Shown: positions 48,071 to 60,700 of the stretch, piece by piece
How the letters are laid out: each line of letters opens with the position of its first letter
Position numbering within the stretch: the stretch's first letter is position 1
Origin: Tetmemena sp. SeJ-2015
Taxonomy: Eukaryota > Ciliophora > Spirotrichea > Sporadotrichida > Oxytrichidae
DNA: 64,000 nt
Assembly: GCA_027382625.1 (NCBI GenBank)
Contig: JAJKFJ010021433.1
Span: 1-64,000 of the forward strand
Reading direction: 5' to 3'
Position numbers and translations under genes: made by a program
Notes under the pieces: model-generated
Seen by the model: the letters and a program-made list of their open reading frames with translations, nothing else
Told to the model about the DNA's origin: nothing
Database searches by the model: none

Positions 48071-48962
48071 ACTTCATAATTTTTAAGTAAAAAGTATTAA
48101 AACAGATTTTAAGTTTAGATGAGCAAGAACAGTGGTAAGGAAGTAGTGGAAATATGACTTAAAACCAGTGGATTCAGATGAAGAAGCACTAGTAATCGCA
48201 GCAAGACCTCAGGCACTCTAATAACCGATTCATAATTGTAGTAAGATCATGAAAGTATTATTGTGAGTGAACATTATAAATACAAAGATAACATCAAAAT
48301 CATCTCAGATAGCTTCTAATAAAATCACTCACTCATTACAATAAATAAATATTATAAAATGTCCTCTTTCATCAAATTAATAATTCATTCAATATTCATA
48401 TTGTTTCATGTCAAGATTTGGGTCTAAAAAGACCTCAGAATCCCCAGCTGCTACTCAGTCCCGAAACCATGGGTCAATAGGCCCAGTCAAAGCTAACTCG
48501 CAAGCTATTCAGCAACAAGCAAGGCTTAACACTTCTACCAACGCTGGTGGTTCTGGCATGCACCAAATAAATATATACTTCCAATATTGGACAGCTAACA
48601 TGTAATCTTATATTAAAAGTATGTCGTTATTAATGATATGGGAGGAGGGAGCGACTTCGCTCTGGGAAAAAGAAGGTAGTAGGTGGCAGAGCTCCTAGCG
48701 CAGGCGGATAAATGAGTCTGGCACAGTCATGGAAGGCTACCTCAAGTAGGAGAACGAGATTACTTAGAGACCAAGTCAAAGACCTAGAAACCAATTTGAA
48801 TATCAACAAAGAGATTATTAAAAATCTTCTCGAATCCTAGAATCAAACTAAACTTAATTCAAATTTTAAATTATGGATCTACAAAGGAATCAAGTCTACA
48901 CAAGTGCTTAATTCATCTGAGAACACTTTCTTCAATTAAGTTTAACAAATTCCTTAGATTGA
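48071..48962 (+). pseudogene. Decayed partial duplicate of the 5' part of the coiled-coil gene at 49432
   Basis: Nearly identical to 49384-50310 at its start (ATG 48119 corresponds to ATG 49432) but with many 1-2 base deletions. For example, the loss of a base near 48137 produces an early TGA, and the piece equivalent to the second half is increasingly diverged. It ends where the element arm at 48965 begins. It may alternatively supply alternative germline segments, but the frameshifts argue for a pseudogene. Confidence 0.7.
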
Positions 48963-48964
48963 AT

Positions 48965-49381
48965 TAAGTTAGGCGATAAAGATGATTATTAATTTAAGAA
49001 TCTCATTTCTAGATAAATTTCAGCTAGTATTAATGGAGTGAACTCATCTACAATGCTCAGCACAAAGTAACATTTCAACACAAGCTTCAAGTAAAGATTG
49101 TAGTTCCTCTTGAGAAACAGAGAGAAAATGATGTCAGGACACTCAGAATCCTCGCAGCTACATGAGCATGAAGTCAGACTATGATATCTCAGGAAGAATC
49201 TGCTAAGGAGTTCAATATACAAGAGAGGAAATGGCTCATCAATACTGAAATCATTGAAAACCTAGAGGATGCAAAGGCGAGTGAAGCACAATGAAACAGC
49301 ACCTGCCAGTATGAAAATCCCTTATAATGAGTGTATTTTGTACCTAATTGCAATTCAACTCAAATGCTCAAATTTCATCTT
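48965..49381. mobile_element. Diverged single arm of the palindromic element family
   Basis: Alignable by eye with 1796-2220 (the right arm of element 1), including CAGCTAGTATTAATGGAGTG, the same frame with VKIVVPLEK / END-V-x-T-L, the same EAQ-TGA end and the same CATCTT end before TA (49382-49383). No opposing arm is present. The frame carries two internal TGAs. Its position between two copies of a duplicated gene end suggests that the element took part in, or was trapped by, the duplication. Confidence 0.7.
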
Positions 49382-49431
49382 TACTTCATAATCTTTCAGT
49401 AAAAAGCCATTAAAACACATTTTAAGTTTAG

Positions 49432-52400
49432 ATGAGCAAGAACAGTGGGCAAGGAAGTAGCGGAAATATGACTTAAAACCAGTGGATTCAGATGAAGAAG
49501 CACTAACAGTCCCAGCAAGACCTCAGGCACTCTAATAACCGATTCATAATTCAATTTGCAGTAAGATCATGAAAGTATTATTGTGAGTGAACATTATAAA
49601 TACAAAGATAACATCAAAATCATCCAAGATAGCTTCTAATAAAATCACTCACTCATTACAATAATTAAATATTATAAAATGTCCTCTTTCATCAATCAAT
49701 TATACAATGATTTATCATGTTTCATGTCAAGATTTGGGTCTAAAAAGACCTCAGAATCCCCAGCTGCTACTCAGTCCCGAAACCATGGGTCAATAGGCCC
49801 AGTCAAAGCTAACTCGCAAGCCATTCAGCAACAAGCAAGGCTCAACACTTCTACCAACGCAGGTGCTTCTGGCATGCACCAAATAAATTATATGACTTCC
49901 AATATTGGCACAGCTAACATGTAAATCTTATATTAAATGTTTGTACGTTATTCAGACTGATATGGGAGGAGGGAGCGACTTCGCTCTGGGAAACAAGAAG
50001 GTAGTAGGTGGCAGAGCTCCTAGCGCAGGCGGATAAATGAGCTCTGGTACAGTCATGGAAGGCTACCTCAAGTAGGAGAACGAGCAACTTAGAGACCAGG
50101 TCAAAGACCTAGAAACCAATTTGAATATCAACAAAGAGATTATTAAAAATCTTCTCGAATCCTAGAATCAAACTAAACTTTTATTCTAAATTTTGAAGAA
50201 TGGATCTAGCCAAAGCGGCAATCAAACTCTACAGCAAGTGCTTCAAAGTCTCTAGAGAGAAAACACTCTCCTCTCTCAATAGGTTTAAAAAATTAGCCTA
50301 TAGAGGAATGAAGCTCAGGATCGACTAAAGACTATTGCTTAGTTGTATTTAATATATTTTTGCTTCTCAGCCTTCGAGCATGATTACCAGCCACTCTACT
50401 ATTGTAACTTAAGGCCCTAGAGAATCAAGTGTAAACAAAGCTTCTCTAAACTTAGAGAAAGAGAAAATGCAGAATCTCGAAAAGCAAGTTAGCTATATTT
50501 GCGTTTTATTTGTATTAAGTTAGCGAGATGAAAGCTATGATTCTTCATAAGGAACAATAAGCCAGTTAGAAGGAGCAAGCTTATACTGAGATTTTGCAAA
50601 TAGCCGCAAGATATGCTAAGAACGACAAGGCTCTCTTGAATAAACTTAGAGAGCTGAAGGTCAAGTACTCTGATGGGAGCTCAGGTTTCCCCACATCTAA
50701 TACTCTTCAAACTAACCCTAATCTTTAATTATTTCAATTCATTCTTTATAATGCTTTGACTGGAGCTACTTGCCCTGATGAAATTTCGGTGATAATCAGT
50801 CCCAGACAGCTTTAAAATTATTTTGTCATCAAATAAACAATTTTAGCTTTGAGTGTGCTTTAAGAAAACCAGACTTTGAAGAAGGACTTAGATTTCATGA
50901 CTGCAGAAGTGGAACGCCTCAGAGCAAAACTTAATAATAGTTTTATAATTGATAAACTGGTGTTGGAGGAGTTCGACGACATGCCTGCTCTCACCCCAGA
51001 GATATTAGGCTTCAAGGATGGAAAGCCAGAGAGGGAAAGACTTAACTCACTCAAGCTCAATGAATCCATGGAGAACTAGTCTGACTCAAATAACTTAGAG
51101 TTCCAACATATCAAAGACCAAATTACCCAGAAGAATTTTAGCAACATATATAATCTTGCACATATAATATAATTCTTTGGCAGGATAATCTAGAAACGCA
51201 TCTGCAGGCAACGACATTTAGGGCAAAAACAAATCTGTGTCTCTATCCATGATGGGCAGTGGCAACTCTTTGGTCCCTAAGCTAGACTTCAAGAGGCTGA
51301 AAAAGGTGCAAGAGTTTAAGGACTGGTACACCTACGCTTCAAAGCTGAAGACTCAGTAAAGTACCTGAGACAGCGTATAAAGCAGCTGGAGGAAGACAAT
51401 TCCACTTTGACTTCCAAGTTCCGCAAAGAGCAGGCATCCAAGGAGAATCTATTCACTTTGAACGAGAAACTGCACAGAGCACTCAAACGAGCAAACGTAA
51501 AAATAGCAGAAGTGAAAGAGAAGTACAAGGAGAAGGTGAGTAAGAAGTGCTACTACTGCAACAACGACTTGGAGATAAGCATCTTCAATAACCTCAATAG
51601 CACTCTTGACTAAGTGCAACTCACAGAGATGAATCAGAGTTTCTTGATAGGCACCACTGGAACTGGTGCTATAATCAATGATGATAGCTTTGGAGATAAA
51701 CTCAATAACGAGGGAGATGAGGAAGATGACAACCAGATTAACTTACTTGACAACTTGGAAGTTGGAGATGATAACTTTGGAAATGGAGGCAGTAGTGGAG
51801 GCCTTACCGAGAGCGACAAGCAAAGGCGTTTCCAGTCTCAGCAAATGTAGAAGCAAGCTCAGATATAGTCTTAAAAGCGAGTGGTAGCTTCTGCAAATGT
51901 AGTCAGGGCTGACCCTCAAATGAGATATATTCAGTTTAGCTTTATTTGAGGTAGTAGCAATAAAGGTAGTCAGCCCAGAGAGGAGTGCAATTGAGTAGAA
52001 ACAGTACAACCAACTACAACTCAACTTAAAACCAGAGTGCTCCTCTCTTTAATAATTTTCACACTAATAGTACAGTGAACAACCCAATCAAAATTAATGT
52101 TATTAAATTAAAAAACATTAAATATATCAAATTTATGGACAGTTAAAGGTCTCATTTTATAAATTAAAGTCGATTCAATAATTATAGTAACATTTCAACA
52201 AATCTATTCTCATTTGTGTGAAGCTCATTCCAATTTATAGGATTTTAATAAAAAAATTTATTATTTTTTGAAAAACAAGATGCTTTCTATAGAAACAGAT
52301 TAATAATGAAGAAAATAAATGTAGAATACATTTAGATCTAATTATTTATTTTAACTTAACTTTTATTTTAATTTGGTGCTTTCTGTAATGGGAATATAGT

Positions 52401-52575
52401 ATCCTAACAATAGGTAATAAAGATCAAAAGAGAATAAATTCAAAAACAGTCCTAACAGAACAGTAATCAAACTACCCCACAGAATTTAATAAGCGGACAA
52501 CCAAAACAACTTAGCTAGGTTAATAGGTCTCAGATCATGCAATAAATCAACATGCCGGCCAATTCTGAGCTTTGA
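49432..52575 (+). CDS. Long coiled-coil protein, unknown function
   Basis: ATG 49432 (MSKNSGQGSSGNMTQNQW). A 166-bp IES (49563-49728, pointer AAGAT) joins FAV to RFGSKKTSESPAATQ. Gly-rich MGGGSDFALGNKKVVGG follows, then heptad-rich coils (YLKQENEQLRDQVKDLE; LQRENTLLSQQVQKI; LRELKVKYSD; DLDFMTAEVERLRAKL; YLRQRIKQLEEDNSTL) and SKKCYYCNNDLEISIF. An acidic segment (GDEEDDNQINLLDNLEVGDD) precedes a Q-rich tail that resumes after an AT-rich gap (52090-52430) and stops at TGA 52573-52575. Further IES: 50489-50519. Structural or centrosomal/ciliary scaffold by composition only. Confidence 0.65.
49563..49728 (+). other. 166-bp IES, pointer AAGAT
   Basis: AAGAT at 49563-49567 and 49729-49733. Excision joins NNRFIIQFAVR to FGSKKTSES in frame and removes a TGA just after the first pointer. 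Confidence 0.7.
50489..50519 (+). other. 31-bp IES, pointer TTAGC
   Basis: TTAGC at 50489-50493 and 50520-50524. Excision joins QNLEKQVS to EMKAMILHKEQ in frame. Confidence 0.75.
52090..52430. other. AT-rich gap inside the coiled-coil gene (probable IES)
   Basis: About 340 bp with no coding character between two Q/N-rich coding blocks. Exact ends were not resolved. Confidence 0.4.
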
Positions 52576-52737
52576 AACAGTCATACCTCATTTAGAAACC
52601 TCACTCAGTTCATTTGAAATCCTGCTAGGGATACATATTAGCTTTTTATTTTAATTTAGGAACATATCCCATTCTAATTTTCAATCATATATGCTCACAT
52701 TAAATAATTGCAATTTATTAAATTAATATAAGCAATT

Positions 52738-53625
52738 TCAGTTCTGGCCTGACTGCTCAAGCTCTAAGACTTAGCTTATCAAGCTTTTAAGATCTTGCTT
52801 GTCCTCTTGTTAATTTAATTGTTGCTGCAAAGAACAGCAAGAACATCCTAACTTATGAGGATTGGCCTCTTCTTCAGAAACTTCCTCAGCTTCAGAATCG
52901 TACTCACTTCCGTATTCACTGTCTTCTTCCTCGCAATCATTTTTATGTTTCTAAGCAGATCTTTCCTTACTTTGTCTTAACTTGATTGAGCTTTTCACCT
53001 CCACAGTAGGAGGCATGATGTCAAGAGGGTGTCTTGAATCTTCTATTTCCTATAATAAACTCTAAGTCTAGTTTTCTCTAGAATTCTAATCTTAGTTAGA
53101 TAGGTTAGATTCTGCACCTTAGCCATGTGGGTCTGGCATGATCAATCCCATTTCTTAGAGGAACTCTTCTCTTTGCATACCAGCATGCCTTATTTAATCC
53201 TTGACTATGCGGAGTTCTTCCTCTGCCTCTTCATCACCTTCCAGTCTAGATTACCTGATTGGCTGGTCTAGCATGCGCTCTAGCATTTTCTCGTATCCCT
53301 TAATTTCAAACTGGCGATAAGCAGGCTTAGGTAGATTAACCCTCAACAGCCTCTGCTATTCGAGTAGCTTTAAATAAGCTTCTTCTTAGCCAGGTGGTAT
53401 AAGAGAAGCTTGAGTATTCTATTAATCTATAGGAGCTGAGGTTTCTTTAATCTAATCCTCTCCGTTTTAGCTCTCAATTAAATCCTTTGTTTAATTTTGG
53501 GTTGATGAGACATCTTATTTAAGATCAGTAGTGCTCAAGTGCTGATCTATGTATTCTTTTGCGTTTTTTTGGAGACCATTTCTCAGAGATGTCAAGTAGC
53601 TATCAATCTAAATTAAAAAATACAT
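52738..53625 (-). CDS. 295-residue acidic Q/E-rich protein, uninterrupted ORF
   Basis: One open frame of 888 nt from ATG 53623-53625 to TGA 52738-52740 with no IES or intron, the only such gene noted here. Contains GLQKNAKEYIDQHLST, NLPKPAYRQFEIKGYEKMLE, HAGMQREEFLQEMGLIMPD, IEDSRHPLDIMPPTVEVKSS, an acidic serine run (EEEDSEYGSEYDSEAEE) and a CSCC motif before a short C-terminal coil. No family was recognised. The start is only 73 bp from the divergent SET-domain gene. Confidence 0.75.
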
Positions 53626-53698
53626 AAGATATTGCAAAGCGCTCTAATTTTAAATTCAAAACCATAATTTAAAAAACTTAGTTAAAAAGCACTATAAA
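53626..53698. promoter_or_regulatory. 73-bp bidirectional upstream region
   Basis: It separates two divergent start codons (53625 minus, 53699 plus). It is AT-rich, with no defined box visible. Confidence 0.35.
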
Positions 53699-56373
53699 AT
53701 GGACAAGGAAGTTAAGTTTTCATTTTGCAAGCTATTCAACTCTATCAAAGGAGTTCATAAACAAGAGCCATAATTCGACGACTAGTTTCTCTCTAAGACA
53801 AAACCAAATGCAGATAGTGTCAGAGCAGACCCATTAACAACTCAAAAGTTTGAAAGGTTCTTCAAGTGGTGTGAAGAAAATGGCATCGAGCATCCCAAAG
53901 TTAAGTATCCAGTGGTATTTGGTAAAGGCAAGAACACATTTATGGGCATGATGGCAACTGAAGATATTGGACCAAACGAAACTATGATTAAAGTACCTGG
54001 AAAACTCATTCTTTCAACTGCAGCTTGCATCAACAGTGACATTAAGCACATATTCTATGAGAAACCTATATTTAAAGTAATAATTTAATCCAGAGTTATT
54101 TGGAAAGCACACTTAGGATGGAGAAGATAATGTGCTGATAGCCTTCATACTTTACGAACTTGGGAAAGGAGAGAAGTCTTTTTGGAAACCGATGTTTGAT
54201 GTGTGGCCTAAGCCAAGTGAGACTGATCTCCTGATGAACTGGACTGAAGAGGATTTGGAATATCTCTAAGATGCCACACTCTCCGCTGACGCTCTCAGGT
54301 AATATGACGATTATCTTAATATGAATGTTACTACATTTAAATAAATCTTGAATCATGGAACAAGTTGTATTTGTGTCTGACCCAGTACCCAGATTACTTT
54401 TCGGAGACTTCAATTGAGCTGTACCGCTATAAATGGGTGTACATGTTAACTACAAACAGGTGCTTTGCTTCACCTTGGCCAGGGGTTTCAAGCATGATAC
54501 CCTATGCTGATTTTATAAATCACGAAAATGTTAACATCGAATATGACTACTTGGACAGAGAAAGTGGCTAGTCAATAAAGATTGACGGAGAGAACGATGT
54601 GGAGGCCAAGTAACTTAAAAAAGAAGAGAGACTTTTAGCTTTGCTTAAGAAGAAGTTGTTTTTAGAAGATCTGAAATAAGACTTGGAGCTACTAGAGGCA
54701 GAGGCCAAAGCAAAAATAGCTGCTGCATAGAGAGAGTACCAACCTACTTTTTGTAAATACATTTTTGGAGTAAGAGCATGCAGACAATTCTCTTACTGGT
54801 GACAAAGAAAAGATAGCTTAGGTGAAGGAATGACCAGAGAAGAAAGAGAGTCTATTGAAGAGGAGAAAAGAGAGAGAAGAAAACAGAGGGAGATAGAGTT
54901 AAAGGCAGAGTTAGCTGAATTTATTAAGAAAGAGGAAACAAGCAGCCAACTGATTCTTAAAGCTTGGACTAGAATTCAGATAAGGCAGAAAGCAGTGATG
55001 AAGAAGATTCTAAGAAGTCTGAATACTACAGTAGTGGAGTTGAATCTGATAATGATGTTGACTTGCTTGTAGAGCAGGAAGTCCTATCAGCTATCAAACT
55101 TAGAAAGTAGTAGGAGTTAGTTGAAAAATTAAGACAAGAAGAGGAAATTAAAAGAAACAAAGTAGAAGAAGAAAAAAGCCAAGACTAAATTAATGAAGAG
55201 GAATTAGTAAGCAAGGAGAAAGTAAAAAATTTAATAATTAATTTTAAGCTTATAAAACTTGGCAACTTGTTGCAAATTAAGTTCCTATAGATGATAAGCC
55301 CTTTGATTTCATCATTCATTATCATTTATTTTAAAGTATAAGAATATTCGAACCTACGCTGAAGGGTTTCCAAAAGGATCATAGGTATATTTATGCTACG
55401 GTAGGATGTCAAACAGAGAGATGCTGAAGAGATATGGTTTTTGTCTCTAATGGAATAAATATAACTATATCTTCATCAAACTAAGACTTGATTCATCTGA
55501 TCCTGATTTCGCTTACAGAAAATTCGTTATCAGAAAATTCTTCTCTGTAGATAAAGGATCCTCTTCCAAACAGACTAAAGAACCTACTTCAACAAATACC
55601 AATAGCAATTTTGATATCTCAAGTAGGCACTTCAAAATTTACTTTTAGAAGCTGAACACGAAAGTGCATAAATTCATCAAGATCTTAACTTTTAACATTC
55701 AAGAGGATGAATACTATTTATATTATAAATTTTATGACATATCATGCATTGTTGAATCTAGATCTCTCTCTTTGGAGTATCTGTCGTTTTAAAAGCTGAG
55801 AGGAGTTTATGTTGAGTTCTTAAACAGCTTTGCAACCACTTATCAACAAGATGTCAAAATCATAAAGCATGAGAGAGAAAAGCTTACCTATAGGCAATAA
55901 TCATCAAAGTATTTTTATTTTTAGAATACTTTGCTGTTGTTTACAGGAGTGAGCTAAAGAAGATACTCATCAACTAAATAAAGCTAGTGGAGGTTGTTAT
56001 TCAAATTCTAGAGAGAATTATGAAGGGAATGACTTTTGAGTTTGCGGTGACGAGAGTGTTTGAACTTGAATCAAAGAAAGAATTCTTTGTGAACAGAATC
56101 ATGATTGATAGCTACTTCTTATGCTTAAAATAGATTGAGAGTGTTAAGAAAAAGAAAATTAACGTCATACATTATTCTATTCTTCTTCTTATGCTGATTC
56201 AAGATCTACTGTGGTTTATTCTTCGCTATCTTAATTTTAATGTAATAATTTTATAAGTATCTATGTTTGCGGTTTTTCTATCGATTACTTGTGCTTTTCC
56301 AATTTCTGAGGCAAACTAACGAGGATCTGGATATTCCTAATTTGCTTTAGTTCTCTAGTTGTTACTTATTTGA
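53699..56373 (+). CDS. SET-domain methyltransferase, SETD3/Rubisco-LSMT-like
   Basis: MDKEVKFSFCKLF at 53699. SET blocks in order: GKGKNTFMGMMATEDIGPNE, the insert region ...LIAFILYELGKGEKSFWKP, QYPDYFSETSIELYRYKW, the substrate/AdoMet motif PYADFINHENVN, a long charged coiled-coil insert (54590-55230) and the SET end GSQVYLCYGRMSNREMLKRYGF. A Rubisco LSMT substrate-binding-like C-terminal part follows (YRSELKKILINQIKLVE). These proteins methylate Lys or, in SETD3, actin His; the substrate here is unknown. IESs at 54071-54083 and 54313-54344 restore the fold, and more occur in the acidic insert and near 55900. The large insert within SET is unusual. The 3' end is uncertain; TGA 56307-56309 in another frame is an alternative. 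Confidence 0.8.
54071..54083 (+). other. 13-bp IES, pointer TTTAA
   Basis: TTTAA at 54071-54075 and 54084-54088. Excision joins FYEKPIF to NPELFGKHTQDGEDNV. Confidence 0.85.
54313..54344 (+). other. 32-bp IES, pointer ATCTT
   Basis: ATCTT at 54313-54317 and 54345-54349. Excision joins LRQYDDYL to ESWNKLYLCLTQYPDYF in the SET domain. Confidence 0.85.
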
Positions 56374-56399
56374 GGTGTTGGCCAAAATTAATTATAAAT

Positions 56400-57420
56400 T
56401 GAACAGCCTATTCTAAGTAATTATTTGAGGCTATGTTCGCCCAGATTAATCAATAGCAGCCTTTTCAATCCCACTCGCATCTGTTTTTGTCTGTTCAAGT
56501 TGAGCTATCAACTCTATAATTGATCTCCCATGATTTACTAAGATCGAAAAATTTAAGATATAATAATATATTAACAAGATGATTTCCCCTCTTTGCATTC
56601 GCTTGATGTAGCAAATAGCCATGTAGGATTGGTAGAAGTATATGATCATGCGAGCTAGGCTGAAACAAATCTGATGTAGCCAAATTTACTTGCAAGGTTA
56701 GTAATAGATGTATGATCTGCACATATCCTACGCTGAACCTACACCTAGCAAAGGAAGAATTAGCATCTTTAAATTAAGAAAAAAATGAATCTCAAGAAGC
56801 TTGCAAAAGAACAGTACTTTCATAGCTTTAAGGTTTTTGTAATCAAGAGCCAATAGACAGAGAACGCCCAAAGGAAAGCTTAAAGTTCTTAATAGATAGA
56901 ACAGTAGAAGATAAATTACAAAGTGAATAGCATTTATAATTCTTGCAGTATGAGAATGTGATGAGGTCCATTTATTTGAAAGAAGCGCCATTCAAGAACT
57001 ATTTCTGAAATAAACTAGTATACATAAGCTACACCAAGTAGCATATCTACGACCCCTATAATTATTAGCGCATTCTTCAGAGACACTACACCGCATAGCC
57101 CCATATCAGTAACAGGCATGCAGAGAAGCACTTTCTCTTAGAATGTATGAATCTTAGTTTCCCCTCCTAGCTCCAATAAATTCTCAAGTTGTTCGTATTT
57201 TCCTCTCAACTCCTCTGGTAAATATTTTAAATATAATTAAATTATATGATGGTATTCTAACGGTTGAGGAGGATCTTATGTGATGCGATGAATGATCAAT
57301 GTCCATTTGGGTGGGAATGGCATTAGTTGTAGGCATGGTAGCTCCTATTGGATTGTGGTACTATATTGATTAGGGTGCTCCATCTTCAACCATTTTGGAG
57401 TGAGTTTGCTTGGTCTTCAT
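56400..57420 (-). CDS. Multi-pass membrane protein, unknown function
   Basis: ATG 57418-57420 (MKTKQTHSKMVEDGAP) with a soluble N-terminus, then LPEELRGKYEQLENLLELGG. Hydrophobic segments follow: NALIIIGVVDMLLGVAYVY; HFVIYLLLFYLLRTLSF; KMLILPLLGVG; and IILLIYYYILNFSIL. The C-terminus has IIELIAQLEQTKTDASGI. About four membrane spans are predicted. Two frame changes (about 57225 and 56935) indicate IESs. The 3' end converges on the SET-domain gene and could not be fixed. Confidence 0.6.
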
Positions 57421-57742
57421 TAACAAATAATTATCTTAGTTTTATTAAATTGTAAATGATTTCTGACTTTCAGTTTAAATTTATCTCTATATTATTATTG
57501 AAAAATTACTTATCTATTTTTATTTAGTGCAGCCTAATTTATAATCAGCAATTAAAAAAAGTTTATGATTTATTTGTTTAATTTTTGAAAAGATTTACTA
57601 TCATTTATAAAAGTCTCTCATGTATTGAGAGTTCCTCTAAATATTATGTCTAATCTTAAACAACTAAGGAAAATAAATTTATTAAAATTAGACTGATAAA
57701 AATTTAATTCAAAATTTAGTTTAATTTTCAACTTAATCAAAC
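57421..57742. other. Divergent AT-rich intergenic region
   Basis: About 320 bp with no coding character between start codons on opposite strands. Confidence 0.4.
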
Positions 57743-60700
57743 ATGAGCTAAACTGCTTTTCAAAAACAAAAAGAAGAATCTAAAATTAGTCAACTCTCAT
57801 AAAACCAGATATGTAAGAGAGACTCTCTTCTCTATAATTAATATCTGTGACTGGTTAATAAAGCTATCTTTTAGTTGACGACTCTGAGAGAGTGATCAGT
57901 ATTTAGAATCAACTTATAAATTTAAATTATTAAATTAACTTTCCAGATGCTTCTAAAATGTAGAGAGTGCAATTTAGCTTTTGACTTCTACCATACCATC
58001 TCTTTGCAAGAGTAAGAACAGCTTCTAAACATTTCATAATATTCCTTACAAGTTTAAAACTCTTTAAGTATTGATAAAACTGTTTATAGATTCAATTGAG
58101 CTTTTTGAAGTACTGGATATCTGAGAGGAGTAAATAAGAACTCTTGAGAAAAGTATTGCCAAATTTCAGCCTTCAAATTTTTAATTCAACCCCAAATCTG
58201 GAAAAGATGAAAAACAAATTACTGAAGACAATACTAAATCTTTATTTCAAGATACTAGCTTGCATGCTAAAGTCCAATATCAAAAGAATCAAGGATTAAG
58301 CCTTTCTTAGTCCACAACAAATATGCAATTCAAAACTGAACAGAATTCAAATGATACTAGCTTTTAACAGCAAAAGCAAAGTTTATCTTAGAATTGCTAA
58401 CCAAAAACTATTGCTCACACAGGGAAAGCAGAAAATAAATTCACAAATCCATTTCAACAACTTCCAAAACCTACTCAATAAATATTTAGAACTCAGAAGG
58501 ATCCCAACAATCAAATCTACTCACAATAGTATGCTGAATCTAAAGTTGATCACAAAATTTACCCAATTCAAACAGATAACCAAAACTCTAATCAAATAAT
58601 GGCACTCAAAGGTTTGAACGATTAAACTTCTCAACAGCCAATTGATGATCATAATACAGAAAGCATGAACATCTAATCCTTTTAGACAGCCCCTAGCGTA
58701 AGCAATTAATCTACTAGCTAGACAAGAAACACTGGATTCACTTACTTGAGTAAGCAGGGCTTTACAGGAATTGCTAAGAAAAAGAGCAGAGAAAACTCTA
58801 ATTCAAACTCTGTCCCTAATCATTCTCACTAATTCGCATAGAATCCTCTCAGCAGCAATCAAGAGGCCCATTAAGTACAAGTTGCAAATATTATGAACCT
58901 GAATTCGCTTGATAAGTAGGTCAATAAAATTTATTCTGCGCAAAAGCAAGGGGCCATTGATTATAATTAGCAAAGTTCTAAGCCTACGAATGCCACAGAC
59001 GATGATTATGAATCATATTTCGACATAAACGATCATGATCAAAACCTCTCAGATTTTATTAAAATTATATTTTTCTTTTAAAATAGATGAAGAACTTAGG
59101 CCTAAGCCAAATTAATTAAGTAATTAGGTCAACCAAGATCCGCTTAATACTCATGCTCTTCAATTAGATTCTAATCCTCAATTATTTCCAAACTTGATAA
59201 AGCCTTTTTTAAAAGAGTGGAGTAAGTTTTTGAACATTTTTAACTTTGACTTTTATGTAGCATATTTATTTATATCTTTATCTTAATATATTGGTGTTGA
59301 TTTTAATAATTAGAGGGGTTTATAAGAATTATAAAGCAATCAAGGCTTTAGAAAGAAGAGCCATCTCACAGACTTGCAAGATTTCTAGGGCTAAGTTAAA
59401 CCCTCTTAATAGATAAAGAACCAGCCACACAAATAGAAAGCTCCTATCTCTGATTCAAATGGATTTAAAAATAAATCTAAAGGAAAAGGAACTACCTCAA
59501 AAGAAGTTTCAGGCTCTCTCTAAGGGCAGACTGGTCGGGGTAGACCATCTAAAGCTAAAGAAGAGAGCAAGAGTAAATAATCTCTTTCAAACTAAACTGA
59601 CGAAATCAATTCTTTAAGCTAACTTTACAATCCGCCAGAATTATAGTCAGCCTTGAGCTAATCTGATAAAATTCAAGTTGATAACAGAAGGAAGAAACCA
59701 TAAAATCAAGGCAATAAATAAAATGCGACCTTCCATCAAATCAAAGAGAATAATCTCTCTTATTTATTGTCAAATTCATTCTAGACAAATGCCTAGCTGA
59801 ATGAGTAATAAGATCAGATGAATAGTAGTGCTATTATGAATGCAAGTGACTTTCTTAACTTGAATGAATCCAGTATAACCTATTCATAAATTGACTATTC
59901 TCACTTATAACAAAATAATCTGGATTATAATCTTAAACCTCCTGAAAACAGAGTTAGTCTTAACCCACTAACTGCAGATAAGAAAGCAAATTAGAACTAA
60001 ACTGTTGTATTTAGAAGTAGTGAAGAAAGTTTACAGGAGAAAAGGCAGGTCCATTTTGGCTAGTTTGGCTAAACAGACAGTTTTGAAGTTCCTCAACGCA
60101 ATAGGAATAACAATAGTCACTGTTAAGAAGGAGATGAAAACGACTATGAATGCGAAGATTTAATCCATATCCGAAATGGTAACAACTGCATCAAAGTAAA
60201 TTAGAACTAATTTGGTCCAAATAAGGATGCCAGAAATGATCTTGATAAAATGTTTGATGCAGAGCTCTCAAATGTGGACAACTATGAGAGATCATCTAGT
60301 GTTCAATTGTCGCCAGACAAACAAAACTTCCTTTAAAATATTTTTAAACTTTCATGATGGTGACCTTCCACTCAACAAAAGAGTCAATGTAATTTTCCAG
60401 GCACCTTCTGAGAGTCATACTAGTCAGGACAATTAAGAAGCTCTTAACATTTTCCCAAGAAGAAAAGAAATTCTGACTGGAGATGTTATAATGCAAGATG
60501 ATTGTGAAGAGATTGATATGAATCTTGAAGAAGCTTAAATGGAGCTGAGTCTTCATAAAAATCAACAAAGTGATTCTGCTCTCTAGGAATTGATTTCTCT
60601 CGATTACAACCAGAATTAAATTCAGTAGCACGTGTAGATGCTCCCACACAAGTATGGAGGAAAAACATACAACACAACCTTATAGGCTTAAGGTAAATTG

